In this document: positions 11,151 through 20,499 of the stretch, in pieces
Layout: each line of letters starts with the position of its first letter
Numbering within the stretch: position 1 is the first letter of the stretch
The notes under the pieces: model-generated
What the model was told of the DNA's origin: nothing
Database searches by the model: none
What the model saw: only the letters and a program-made list of their open reading frames with translations
DNA from: Thermothielavioides terrestris NRRL 8126
Lineage: Eukaryota > Ascomycota > Sordariomycetes > Sordariales > Chaetomiaceae
Assembly (NCBI RefSeq): GCF_000226115.1
Contig: NC_016461.1
Location: 3,534,001-3,598,000, forward strand
Reading direction: 5' to 3'
Length of the DNA: 64,000 nucleotides
Program-made: the position numbers and the translations under genes

Positions 11151-14100
11151 AAGAATACCCCCCGACATGCTGCACCTGCACGCCCACGGGCACGGGCACC
11201 CCGCCGCCGACCTGCTGCTGCACGCCGCCGCCGCCGCCGACCTGCGGGACCACCGTCCACACGTCCGACATGCCGCCCCAGAAGAGGTTGCCGGTGTCGG
11301 GCGGCCCCATCATGTCGGCGCCGTGGGCGAACTGGTCGACGCCGCCGGGCACCTGGGCCCACGGCAGCGACTGGTTCTGCTCGAGGTACTCGGCCACGTC
11401 GCCCTGCGCGTACGCCGGCAAGATGGGCATGACGCTGGCGCCCGCGCTCGCGGCCGGGTGCGCTTGCTGCTGCTGTTGCTGTTGCTGCTGCTGCTGCTGC
11501 TGCATCTGTGGGGACGGCATGGTGTCGGAGGATTGCGAGGGGGAGTGCTGTTGGTGTTGTTGTTGTTGTTGTTGTTGAGGTTGCTGTTGTTGCTGGAAGC
11601 GCCAGAGGGTGGAGGCCGCCGCCTCGGCCGCCGCCTCGGAGGCGGAGTCGGGATGGCTTGGGTGCGGCGGGGCGCTGTTGATAGGCGTGAAGGACAGGGA
11701 CGTGGACCGCGGCGTCTTGGCGTGGTCGGTCGGGTGGCTGCTGTCGGGCCCGCCGACGGAGGACCCCGGCTCGGCGGTGCTGTCGCGCGAGGAGCTCTTC
11801 TCTTCGTCCCCGGCCAGGATCTCGCCGTTGTTGACCACCTTGAAGGCCTGCTGCTTCCACTCCTCGAGCCCGCCGCCGCCCATGCGCAAGCTGAGCCTCC
11901 CTTCGCCCGTGGTGCTGGCGGGAGGTCGCCGGCCGATGTGCCTCTCGTAGTCCTGCTTCACCGTGTCGTAGTAGCACGCCATCTCGCGGAAGTAGGTGAC
12001 GTACGTCTCGGCCAGCTTGAGCCAGACGGACATGTGCGTCAGCATCTTGTACGTCAGTCCCGTCGGGCCGTGCTTGGTCACGTCCAACTCTCCAGCAGCC
12101 AGTTCCTGCTTCGGAAGCATATGGCCTTTGGTGTCGATGTGCGGGAAGTGCACCGCATAGATGCCCACGAACGCGGCGGTCCAGACGGCAAAGAGCACGA
12201 GCGACGACATGGGCAGCTTGTCGCGGCATATCTCGGTGAGATCGACGATCTCCCTGGCGGCGAGGAAGATCTGCTCGGCGCTGTCTTCCCAAAACCCCGG
12301 CGGCTCCTGACCGGCCGGGAACGTGGGCTCGTCGAGAGGGCCGACCGGCTTGTCGCAGAGGATAGGAATGAAGGGTATGTATTCCCGGTGGAGCATGATC
12401 CTGCACACGGCGCCGAGCATGTGCAGCGACACGTACACGCTGCTCGCCTGGTGGTTCTCGTGCTTGTAGTAGTTGCTGTCCGACCACCTGAAGTGGTCCG
12501 GTAGATCTGCGTAGAACGCCTCCAGCTTCTCGCGCAGCTGGTAAAAGGTCGACTGGGGCGACCATGGAGGGTGCTGCTCCGTGAAGCGGCCGCCCGCGAA
12601 GCTCCACTTGGAAATCTCACCCCAAAGGTCGACAAGACGGACGAAGCGGCCGAGAACACTATCGGAAACGCGGCGACCAGCTCCTTCCCCGGGCAGCGGC
12701 TTCAGGAAACCCGTGTACACCTCCTCCGAGAGGTCGAACGAGACTTCGGAGCATGGCAGTTGGATCCGCAAATCCTCGGACCGGATGGTCGAGACCCGGT
12801 CCTTGCCGCAGCCCAGCAGACGGTCCAGGATCAGACAGCTGAACATGGTGCGTCTCCTTATCTCTTTGGCGATCAGCCGCTGTCCTGGTGGCATGGTCTG
12901 CGGGGCCGGCTTGATGGGCCGTGGCCGGAAGACCTTGCCGGTCTCTCTGTCGCCGTCGCCCAGCCCCAATGCCTGGGCCATCCGGATGGCGACTCCCACG
13001 TACATCCAGGCTGCCATCCCTCCGACCCTGGGCCGAGCCTGGCTCCACTCGTAGAGGCCCAACATCAGGAACGCTTGCACCCTCTCCACCGAGGCCACCG
13101 TCATGCTCGTCCGCAGGCCGCCCAGGGCCTTAGTAAGGACATCGGCGTAGTACTCGGACGCGCTCGAGGCATCCGAAGCGGGGCCAGCCGGCCGGGCCTT
13201 GGGCGCACCCGACGTGGTGGGAGTGTTCTTCGGGGCTGTGATGTAGGAAACTAGCGTGCTGTGGAACCGTGCGGTCAGCGTCAGGATGCCGAGCAGTACC
13301 AGGTTGATCTCGGGCGAGGTGTCGGAGGGCTTCGCCCTGAACCTGCTGCCGAGCTTCTCCTTCAGGGTAGCCAGGTGTAGGAACGGCAGCTCGGTGGCGA
13401 AGTGCAGCCGGTAGATGTCGAACAGCTGGCTCCAGACCGTCTCGGTCAGGTACGGGGCCGAGAGCACGTCCTCGGCGACGACGGCAGGCGAAACGGCGCC
13501 CTCCATCTTGACGATGTCTTCGATCCTCCGCAGACGCTTCCGCTCCGAGCCCTGCTCCATCTTGATTCCGGCGGGCGGCTCGGACCGCTTCGGCGGGGCC
13601 GGGGTGACCTCCGGGTACGTGCATTCCTTGCCATTGCGGATACACGTCTCGCAGGGCTGGTCGCCGCCGGTGTTGTTGCACTTGATCTTGGATTTCCGGC
13701 AGCGTTGGCACGCGATGCTGGACCTCAAGGGGGTCCGCTTGATCCCCTTCTTTGGGTCGACAGCGCCAGGGCTTCCGGGGCTGCCCGCCATCATTGGAAC
13801 CTGGCCGGGAGACCGGCTGTCATCGTCGGCGGCAGCAGTTACGGGTGCTGTGTAGCCCTGGTTGCGGACCGCCCCGGCGGCGGCGGGCCGCGGCGGACTG
13901 TGCGGCAGCGGTTGGCGTATGTTGGGCAACCGGTCGGGGGGCGGGCGGTGACAGGGCGGTGCAGACGGCTCTGCCGGCTCGATGGGCGCATCGGGCGCCG
14001 GCGCGGCGAAGGCGTCGTGGTACTTCCGCTTCGGAGTGGGCTGCAGTTGCGGCTGCTGCTGCTGCTGCTGGTTGTGGTGGTGGGCGAAGGTGGGCGTTGC

Positions 14101-14277
14101 CGCAGGCGCATCGGCGTCGGGCGGCTCGTCGGGAGAGAGGATGGACTGGATGCGCAGTTGGGAAGCAATCGTGACGGCGGGTTGGGTCTCGCGAAGGGAC
14201 CCCCTTGACGCAAACACGGATAAAAAAGAACAAGGCCTTCCCTGGCCACACTGTAACCGTACAACAGGCGGCTGCAA
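11146..14277 (-). CDS. Zn(II)2Cys6 transcription factor with polyglutamine tails
   Basis: Nuclear regulator with a binuclear zinc cluster, spacing C-x2-C-x6-C-x8-C-x2-C-x6-C (begins ACQRCRKSK, plus-strand ~13640-13725). A long fungal-specific middle region follows (e.g. FACSMYVG-type helices, LHMLGAVCRIMLHREYIPF). The C-terminus has several Gln/His runs (11463-11506, 11540-11600) and ends GGYSY. Another Gln run lies near 14040-14070. The frame is open from 14277 to 11146, but its upstream part contains no ATG. The first in-frame ATG pair is at 13794, giving 882 aa. The upstream frame (SQLRIQSILSPDEPP, PTPKRKYHDAF) looks coding, so an unseen 5' exon probably supplies the start. Targets unknown; no ortholog named with confidence. 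Confidence 0.85.
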   Translation of the reverse strand: MQPPVVRLQCGQGRPCSFLSVFASRGSLRETQPAVTIASQLRIQSILSPDEPPDADAPAATPTFAHHHNQQQQQQPQLQPTPKRKYHDAFAAPAPDAPIEPAEPSAPPCHRPPPDRLPNIRQPLPHSPPRPAAAGAVRNQGYTAPVTAAADDDSRSPGQVPMMAGSPGSPGAVDPKKGIKRTPLRSSIACQRCRKSKIKCNNTGGDQPCETCIRNGKECTYPEVTPAPPKRSEPPAGIKMEQGSERKRLRRIEDIVKMEGAVSPAVVAEDVLSAPYLTETVWSQLFDIYRLHFATELPFLHLATLKEKLGSRFRAKPSDTSPEINLVLLGILTLTARFHSTLVSYITAPKNTPTTSGAPKARPAGPASDASSASEYYADVLTKALGGLRTSMTVASVERVQAFLMLGLYEWSQARPRVGGMAAWMYVGVAIRMAQALGLGDGDRETGKVFRPRPIKPAPQTMPPGQRLIAKEIRRRTMFSCLILDRLLGCGKDRVSTIRSEDLRIQLPCSEVSFDLSEEVYTGFLKPLPGEGAGRRVSDSVLGRFVRLVDLWGEISKWSFAGGRFTEQHPPWSPQSTFYQLREKLEAFYADLPDHFRWSDSNYYKHENHQASSVYVSLHMLGAVCRIMLHREYIPFIPILCDKPVGPLDEPTFPAGQEPPGFWEDSAEQIFLAAREIVDLTEICRDKLPMSSLVLFAVWTAAFVGIYAVHFPHIDTKGHMLPKQELAAGELDVTKHGPTGLTYKMLTHMSVWLKLAETYVTYFREMACYYDTVKQDYERHIGRRPPASTTGEGRLSLRMGGGGLEEWKQQAFKVVNNGEILAGDEEKSSSRDSTAEPGSSVGGPDSSHPTDHAKTPRSTSLSFTPINSAPPHPSHPDSASEAAAEAAASTLWRFQQQQQPQQQQQQQHQQHSPSQSSDTMPSPQMQQQQQQQQQQQQQAHPAASAGASVMPILPAYAQGDVAEYLEQNQSLPWAQVPGGVDQFAHGADMMGPPDTGNLFWGGMSDVWTVVPQVGGGGGVQQQVGGGVPVPVGVQVQHVGGYSY

Positions 14278-17200
14278 GGACCGCTCGGAGGGGTGGCGAG
14301 GCGGGCACGGGAGGGGGGAGGGCCGAGACTCGACGTTCGGTCGGGGGTGCCGGGCGGACCGCGAGCGAGCCGACTAAATACGCACACTCAGGACGACGCT
14401 ACCGTTGAGATCGATCGCCTTGCGGCAGTCGCGGCGGGAAGCAGGGTCAAGGTCAGGGGCAGCACAAGCGGAACAGGGCAAGGACCTCGGCGGCGGTCGA
14501 GAGCGTGGTCGACAGACGGACACCAAGGTCGCTGGTTCGGGACCAGGCAGCAGAGCTCTGGCAGGGGCAGAAGGGCGGCTTGCACAACCTCAGGCGGCGT
14601 GGGACAGCATCCACCAACGGTGCAAGTATCCGCACGCGCGGGCAGCCGGACGAGTGAGCAGGCGCAGGATGCGAGGATGCGCCTATCCGGGTGAGGCCAG
14701 TGTGACGCCGAAACGTTGCTGGCAATGCTTCTCAGAATGCGCGACGGGAGCGGGGAATGCGGAAGCTTGCTGATGTCGAGAGGCTGGTGGAAGATGGCAG
14801 GAGCAAGCGATGGAGCCAGGGGGGATGGGCACAGGATAACAGCAGAAAGCCGTTTTGGCGGACGGGGTCGATGGAGCAGGAATGGTAAGCTAACTCAGGT
14901 GGTGTAGTTAGCGGTGCAGCGGTGCAAGCAATCAGGGAGGGACCCGAGTCGGTCGGCGGGAACAAGCCGAAGACGGGATGGCGGGTTGCGGGTTGCGGGT
15001 TGCGAACTGCGGGTTGCAGGCTCGCACGCGCGGTTTCTGAGTGCGTCGCTCGGTACTCCGGAGCGTGGTGTCGGCAACGTCGGGCAGGGTCAAGCAGGTT
15101 CGTGTCGAGCCGGGGTCTGGATGCTGGATTATTTAAGCTAGGGTCATTCCAGGTCCCATGATGCCGACCACCATGTCTGGTTCAACGATGGAGACGGGCA
15201 ATGCGATGAAGTACGGAGTAAGTCAAGACGTGGCGCCTTGCGGGCTTTTGGCATTTTTTGAGCCCCTCCACCAAACTCGATAATAACAATAACCTCGCCA
15301 GACGCGGAGCTCAAGCACGTACTCAGCGGCAAAACGAAGCGGGCGGCCTGTTCGCTGCTAACTACCACCTGAGTTAGCGCAGGGAGCGCTGGGCGGCGGG
15401 CCCTGCTCAGTGCTTGGCTCCTTCCCACTTCATTCCCGGACACGGCTCGGACAGTGTCACCGTGCCTTCTTGGCCTCCCAACTCCACCTTGCACCTTCCA
15501 TGGCGAGTGGTCCTCTGCTCTTTCCGTCGGTCAAAACCCAGAGACCGCGTGGTTTCAGCGGAATTTCCACCCGGGATATGCTGAGTTTGAAACTTGGCTG
15601 CTCGCTCTGCGATGCCGTGGGAAAATGCGAATACAACAAGGCGTGGCGACGAATGCCGACGGCTGCTTCATCTGGCACGTCTTGCTCACCAAAAGCTCCC
15701 GTGGCCCTCGGGAAGGGTGCTGTGCACCGGCCGCTTGGCGCCCGGACGCCAAAAGCACCACCCCGCTCCCGCTTGAAACATCCCGTGCATCCCGTCTCCA
15801 GGTTACCACCATACACAGTACTCCGTACTGCATCATTGCACGGAGGACCAACAAAACTCGAGCTGCGGAGCAATAACTCGTGGGGGAAGTGCACGGAATG
15901 CAAACACTCATGTACTACGGTATATTCTTCATTCATACTGCAAGCAGTGTTGGGTGAAGTGGCCTGGCCCTGGCGATGCATGTTTTTGATCGACTGCACA
16001 GGACTGCCGTAAACATCCTCTCATCAGGCACGGCGGGATCCCCAGCCCTGCCGATCCCCCAATGCTTGCTCAGCATGACTAGGGTGTTCACTTGTCGGTA
16101 ATGAAAGTTACGAAATATGTATTTCGTGCATACACTAACTGACCTACCACCTTCCGCAGGAGTGTGCGAGCATATTGACACTCCCGGAGCCGGCAACGAG
16201 TACGACGAGCGAGGTAGGCAACTGAGGTAGGTACCTGAGGTCCTGTACGTCTGCAGTGCAACTCCAGCGGGTGGCCGAGCGTGGAGATCGTGAGAGTGTA
16301 TTATACAGCAGGCCGGCAAGGCGAGCCGCGGAACATCGACCCTGCCTGTGGGCAAAAGGAGGCATCCGCCGCAGCCCGGAACCGAGGCCGTCGAACAGGT
16401 GTGGATGGCCAAGGGGAAGAAGTTGGTGGCGTGCGATGAGTCGTTTTTCAAAAGACCACCTTCTTGGCATTCCGCCGTTCCAGGCTTCCAGCTTGCCCGG
16501 GAAGCCTCCCTGTTCGCTGGTTCGGAATGCTGGGGTCAGATTGCCGGAACTGAACAGCTTGGGTGGGGGTGCCTCGAGTTGGTGGGACACCAGGGCTGCT
16601 TGGGGGCCGGCAAATGCTAGAGTGGCCCGACGCAGGTGCATGGGAGCCGAATCGGGATCGCCTTGCAGCCACTCGCCGGTGAACTGCATCTCTGATTCGA
16701 TCCGATGCGGCCGGACGCCGGGCTTCCTTGATACAGCGTTCAGGTTGTGCAACAAAATTTCAATGCCGACCGATTGTTGACAGAAGCTGACGGGCTCGAA
16801 TCGCCTCTCTACAGACCTTATGAAGGGAGTATGGAACGTTAATGTACGGATCCGTAATGTGCGTCATTCTGCCGCATACAAGCTCTGGATCTGAGAAGGT
16901 TGGCGGGACTCCCTCTCGGGAGCAGGATGGAGGTCTCGGCACGCGGCGCATGTGGCTCCCTCGACCACCCACAACGTGAGAATGGCCAGGCTGGATCACC
17001 GAGGCGCGCGGTGCAGGGCCTTTCCGACCTCTTCCTGGACATTCGGGGTGTCTGTGCCCAACGTCATGGGCACTGTACGTACCGCGGTGTCTACGCTGCT
17101 CGGAGGCGACGACGCACACAGCAACTGCGCAGTACAGCCCAGCTGCAGCCGTCTCACGGTCGATCTTCGAGGGTGAAATAACTACCTTACCTAAGGTACT

Positions 17201-18232
17201 TTTGTGCAGCATCTACCCGTGACACGACACGGCACAGCGCGGCTTAGCGGCCCAGAAGAACCCGAACGCTGTGGATGCTTGCGAGCAAGATTGTGTGTGA
17301 GCTTGTTGTCTCCCCGGCACAGTGCAGACAGCATGCCTCATCGTACATAACCAGATCTCATCCGTAGGTACCTAGTGAAGGAGTGCTGCAAGGGCCACGT
17401 GAGGCCCGGCGGCCCTGCCTGCCCTGCATCTGTGATCGCGGACCTAGAGATGGCGCACCGGACCGAGGCGGACGCCCGGCAAGCGCTCGTGGCCGTCCGA
17501 GCCCGGCCAGGGACCCAACCGCCCCCGAAATGACACATATCTTCCAGTCTTTTCATTTCCTTTTTCCCATCTTTTTTTTTTTTTTTATTGAAACAAACCC
17601 CTAGTGCAAACGGACAGTAGTGAGCCTCAGGCCGGTGGGTGTCGCCAATGTAACCTTAAGGTATCGTTGTGTTGCGGGCTCATTTATGGTTGGCGTGCTT
17701 CTACTTTCCGGAAGAAACATTGGAATCGAGCAAGCTGCCTGCGAATGATAAACTTAGCGCTGACGAGAGGCCTGACTGCAAGCGCTCGCCATCCCTCTGA
17801 AGGTGGTGCTGGATGCACCTTCCAAGCTTGTCTTGCGGGCACACCCAATGACGTCGCTCCTGACCGAAGGCTCGAGAGAGGCCTCATGCATGCTCCACAC
17901 ACGAGGCATCTTTAAGCGCCTGGGACCGCGGGGCCGGGTGCTGGGCAGGTTGGCAGTTGCTATTTTGAACAACCTGGGACAGTGACCCCGCCTTCTGGGA
18001 TCAATTGTCATTGCGAAATCCCGATCTTTCCAGGGGAGTTTCTGAGCTTGGGGCATTCTCGACCATCACATCGAAACGTGTGCGAGTCGAGCTCCTGTTC
18101 TTCGTCCATCAACACCCCGCATCGCGGCAATTCTGCAGGTCGCGCTAGGGTCTGGAGCGATCAACGACTCCTTCAATTTGCAGTCCAGGGGCCCAGGCGC
18201 CGTCTACTCTGGATCGCATTGAACAGGAAACA
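14278..18232. other. Gene-poor 4-kb interval
   Basis: Contains the upstream region of the minus-strand transcription factor. A 7-bp tandem repeat (GGGTTGC, about five units) lies at ~14986-15022. Scattered palindromic motifs include TACGGAGTA/TACTCCGTA (15210, 15825) and GGTACC-centred sequences (16229, 17363). Several overlapping frames of 100-200 codons exist on both strands at 15400-16800, but they are mutually contradictory, lack introns and motifs, and look like GC-driven shadows. The last ~200 bases serve as leader of the spartin-like gene. Confidence 0.5.
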
Positions 18233-19838
18233 ATGGCGTCGGGACACAATGTGAGTTCGTCGCTCGCAGGGCCGACATGCGGAGCATTAACAGCTGGCAC
18301 CTGCGCAGGATCCGAAGCTGCTGTACGCCATCAACGGCGTGTCCGCCTATCACATCGCCAATGGCAAGGAGCAGCCCCTCACGCCTGCCGGGCCACAGAC
18401 CTTGTCTCTCCTCATGGTCCCGACGACATCGGTCTTCGCCGACCCCGCAATCGACCCCGATGCTGCTTCCGCGGAGCAGGACTTCTACCTGCACCTCCAC
18501 CTACCGCCTGAGCTCGATCTGCCACTCCCGGCCACCACACAGATCTACCACCAGCCGCCGACCAGCTATTTGATTCCGCGATGGGACCTAGGTCCGGACA
18601 GCGGCGCCTTCACCAGGATCGAATTCCCCTCCGTCAAGAGCCGCGAGGGGGTCCAGGAGGATGTAGATACGTTCGAGACGATCCTCGCGCAATGCACCGC
18701 GTTCCTCGAGCGGGCGCCACCGCCAAAGATCCGGAAGGGCGAGAAGAGCAGCGCGTCCAAGGCGGCAGATGCGGCGGGGAACGCATTGCCTGCGTATAAC
18801 CCGGCCGACTTCAAGCCTGGCGAGGGATACGTGCGCGGGAGCCACAGCGGCGTCACGCCCGGCCAGATCGTGCTGGTCGACGAGGAGGATGGAAGCGTGA
18901 TCGGAGAGCTGGCCGACGGCTTCCAGGTCGTCGAGGACAGCAAGTTGAAGCCGGGGTCAAAAGGTGGGTCTGCCGCGAACCCTTTCTCCAAGCATTCAAT
19001 GTCTAACCCGTAGTCAGACCCGGTCGAGATCACTCTCCCACCCGAAGGCGGCCAGAAGATCAACGTCGCGCCGATATCACCGGAGCTGTACGAGGCAGAG
19101 CTGCACCCCGCTTACAAGAACTCGTTCCTGGTGTCCAACGCGTCAGCCGCCTCCCGCTTTATCATCACCGGCTCCGACATGCTCTCCAAGCTGCTCCAGA
19201 ACCAGGCCGAGAACTACACCAAGAAAGCGCGGCCCAGCGCCATGCCCTTGACCTTCAAGCCGGCCACGCGCGAGCACATCCGGCGCATCAGCACCTTCAC
19301 GGGCAGCGCCGCCACGCTGTCGGCCAAGACGGTCGGGCAGATCACCAAGGTGGCGCAGAACTTCGGCGCGTCGCTCGGCGGCCACAGCGGCACGCGCAAG
19401 GGCTACGACAAGGACGGCAAGCCGCTGAGCTCGTACAAGCCGGGCCTGCTCAACAAGAGCATGATGGCCTTCTCGACCGTCATGGACGGCGTCGAGAAGG
19501 CCGGGCGCAACCTGCTGGCCTCGACCTCGTATGCCGCCACCACCGTCGTCGCCCACAAGTGGGGGCCCGAGGCCGGCGAGCTGACCCGCAGCCTTGCAGG
19601 CGGCGTCAAGAATGTCGGGCTGGTCTACATCGACGTGACGGGTGTTTCGCGCCGGGCGATCCTGAAGAGCGTCGCCAAGGGCATGGTGGTCGGGCACACG
19701 GCGACCGGAGACAATATCATTGTCGGCGGAGGGGATGGCGGACTGGCGGTGGTGGACGAGGCGGCGCGGTCTGCGAGTGGCAGGAGCGTCGCGGAAGGGA
19801 AAAAACCAGCAGGCTCGGGAGATGGGAAGTTCAAGTAG
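18233..19838 (+). CDS. Senescence/spartin-domain protein
   Basis: Predicted 497-aa protein with a C-terminal senescence domain (plant dehydration/senescence-associated proteins and animal spartin, linked to lipid droplets and membranes). Exons: 18233-18250 (six codons, MASGHN), 18309-18963 and 19018-19838. The splices give MASGHNDPKLLYAINGVSAY and GSK-DPVEI. The N-terminal half has the spartin-like beta-rich start and a Lys/Ala-rich linker. The domain (~residues 300-450) shows Gly/Ala/Ser-rich amphipathic stretches such as FTGSAATLSAKTVGQI and a conserved-looking HKWGPEAGELTRS. No TM helix is obvious. Role in lipid droplet turnover is family inference. The very short first exon is why an ATG inside exon 2 should not be used. 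Confidence 0.85.
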
Positions 19839-20499
19839 ATGGCATTGTGTGTGTGTGATAAAGGCGGATTTTGTCTTGGATTTCGTGCTTGGTAGTCTTA
19901 GGCGTTCTGGATCGGGTGGAACTTGGTTTCTACAGTGCGTAGTGAAGGGATCTTCAGGGGGATTTTCTGCGAATATCGAGTCGACCGTGGCACAACAGTT
20001 GGCCACTGGGTAACCCAGCGTTAATTGACAACCTTCACGTGACCGTGCTCCCTGCCCGACTTTGGGAGCGCGTCGGAACTGCGAGTCAGCGCGTCAACTC
20101 AATTCCAGGTTCACACCCCACCTTCCCACCTTGCCGGGTCTACTGGAGGCATTGACGACTGCGAGGGCCCGGGCCACCATTGACGCTCGACTTGCAATGG
20201 GACTGCGTTTTTCCTGGGACCGCACATTCTCGACGGGGAACCGGCCGGATGGGCACTGTACTCCTTGAACACCTCATTTACTCCCAGCTGCCCGATGTGC
20301 TGCCGGTTTGAGCTGTTCGGTACCCTGATCCTCTTCCTCCAAGCACTGAGCGACCGCCGCGCCCGAAGGCGAGCTGCCCGTCTGGAACAGGCGACAAAGG
20401 ACTAGCTCGAGGCCGCCCTCTCTCAATATCGTTAACAGCCACCCACCACGGATCACACCTTAACGACCGCACCGAACTAAACCAAACCAACCCGCAACC
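19839..20499. other. Intergenic, promoter of the GCP4 gene
   Basis: 3' UTR of the spartin-like gene (with a GTGTGTGTG run just after its stop) followed by the upstream region of the GCP4 gene. A short frame at 20062-20268 has no support. A purine-rich leader AACTAAACCAAACCAACC precedes the start codon, a typical fungal 5' UTR composition. Confidence 0.5.

Noticed and set aside
15410..16012. 200-codon plus-strand frame and several overlapping ones on both strands
   Set aside because: Mutually exclusive frames, no domain, no introns, no codon preference; treated as chance.
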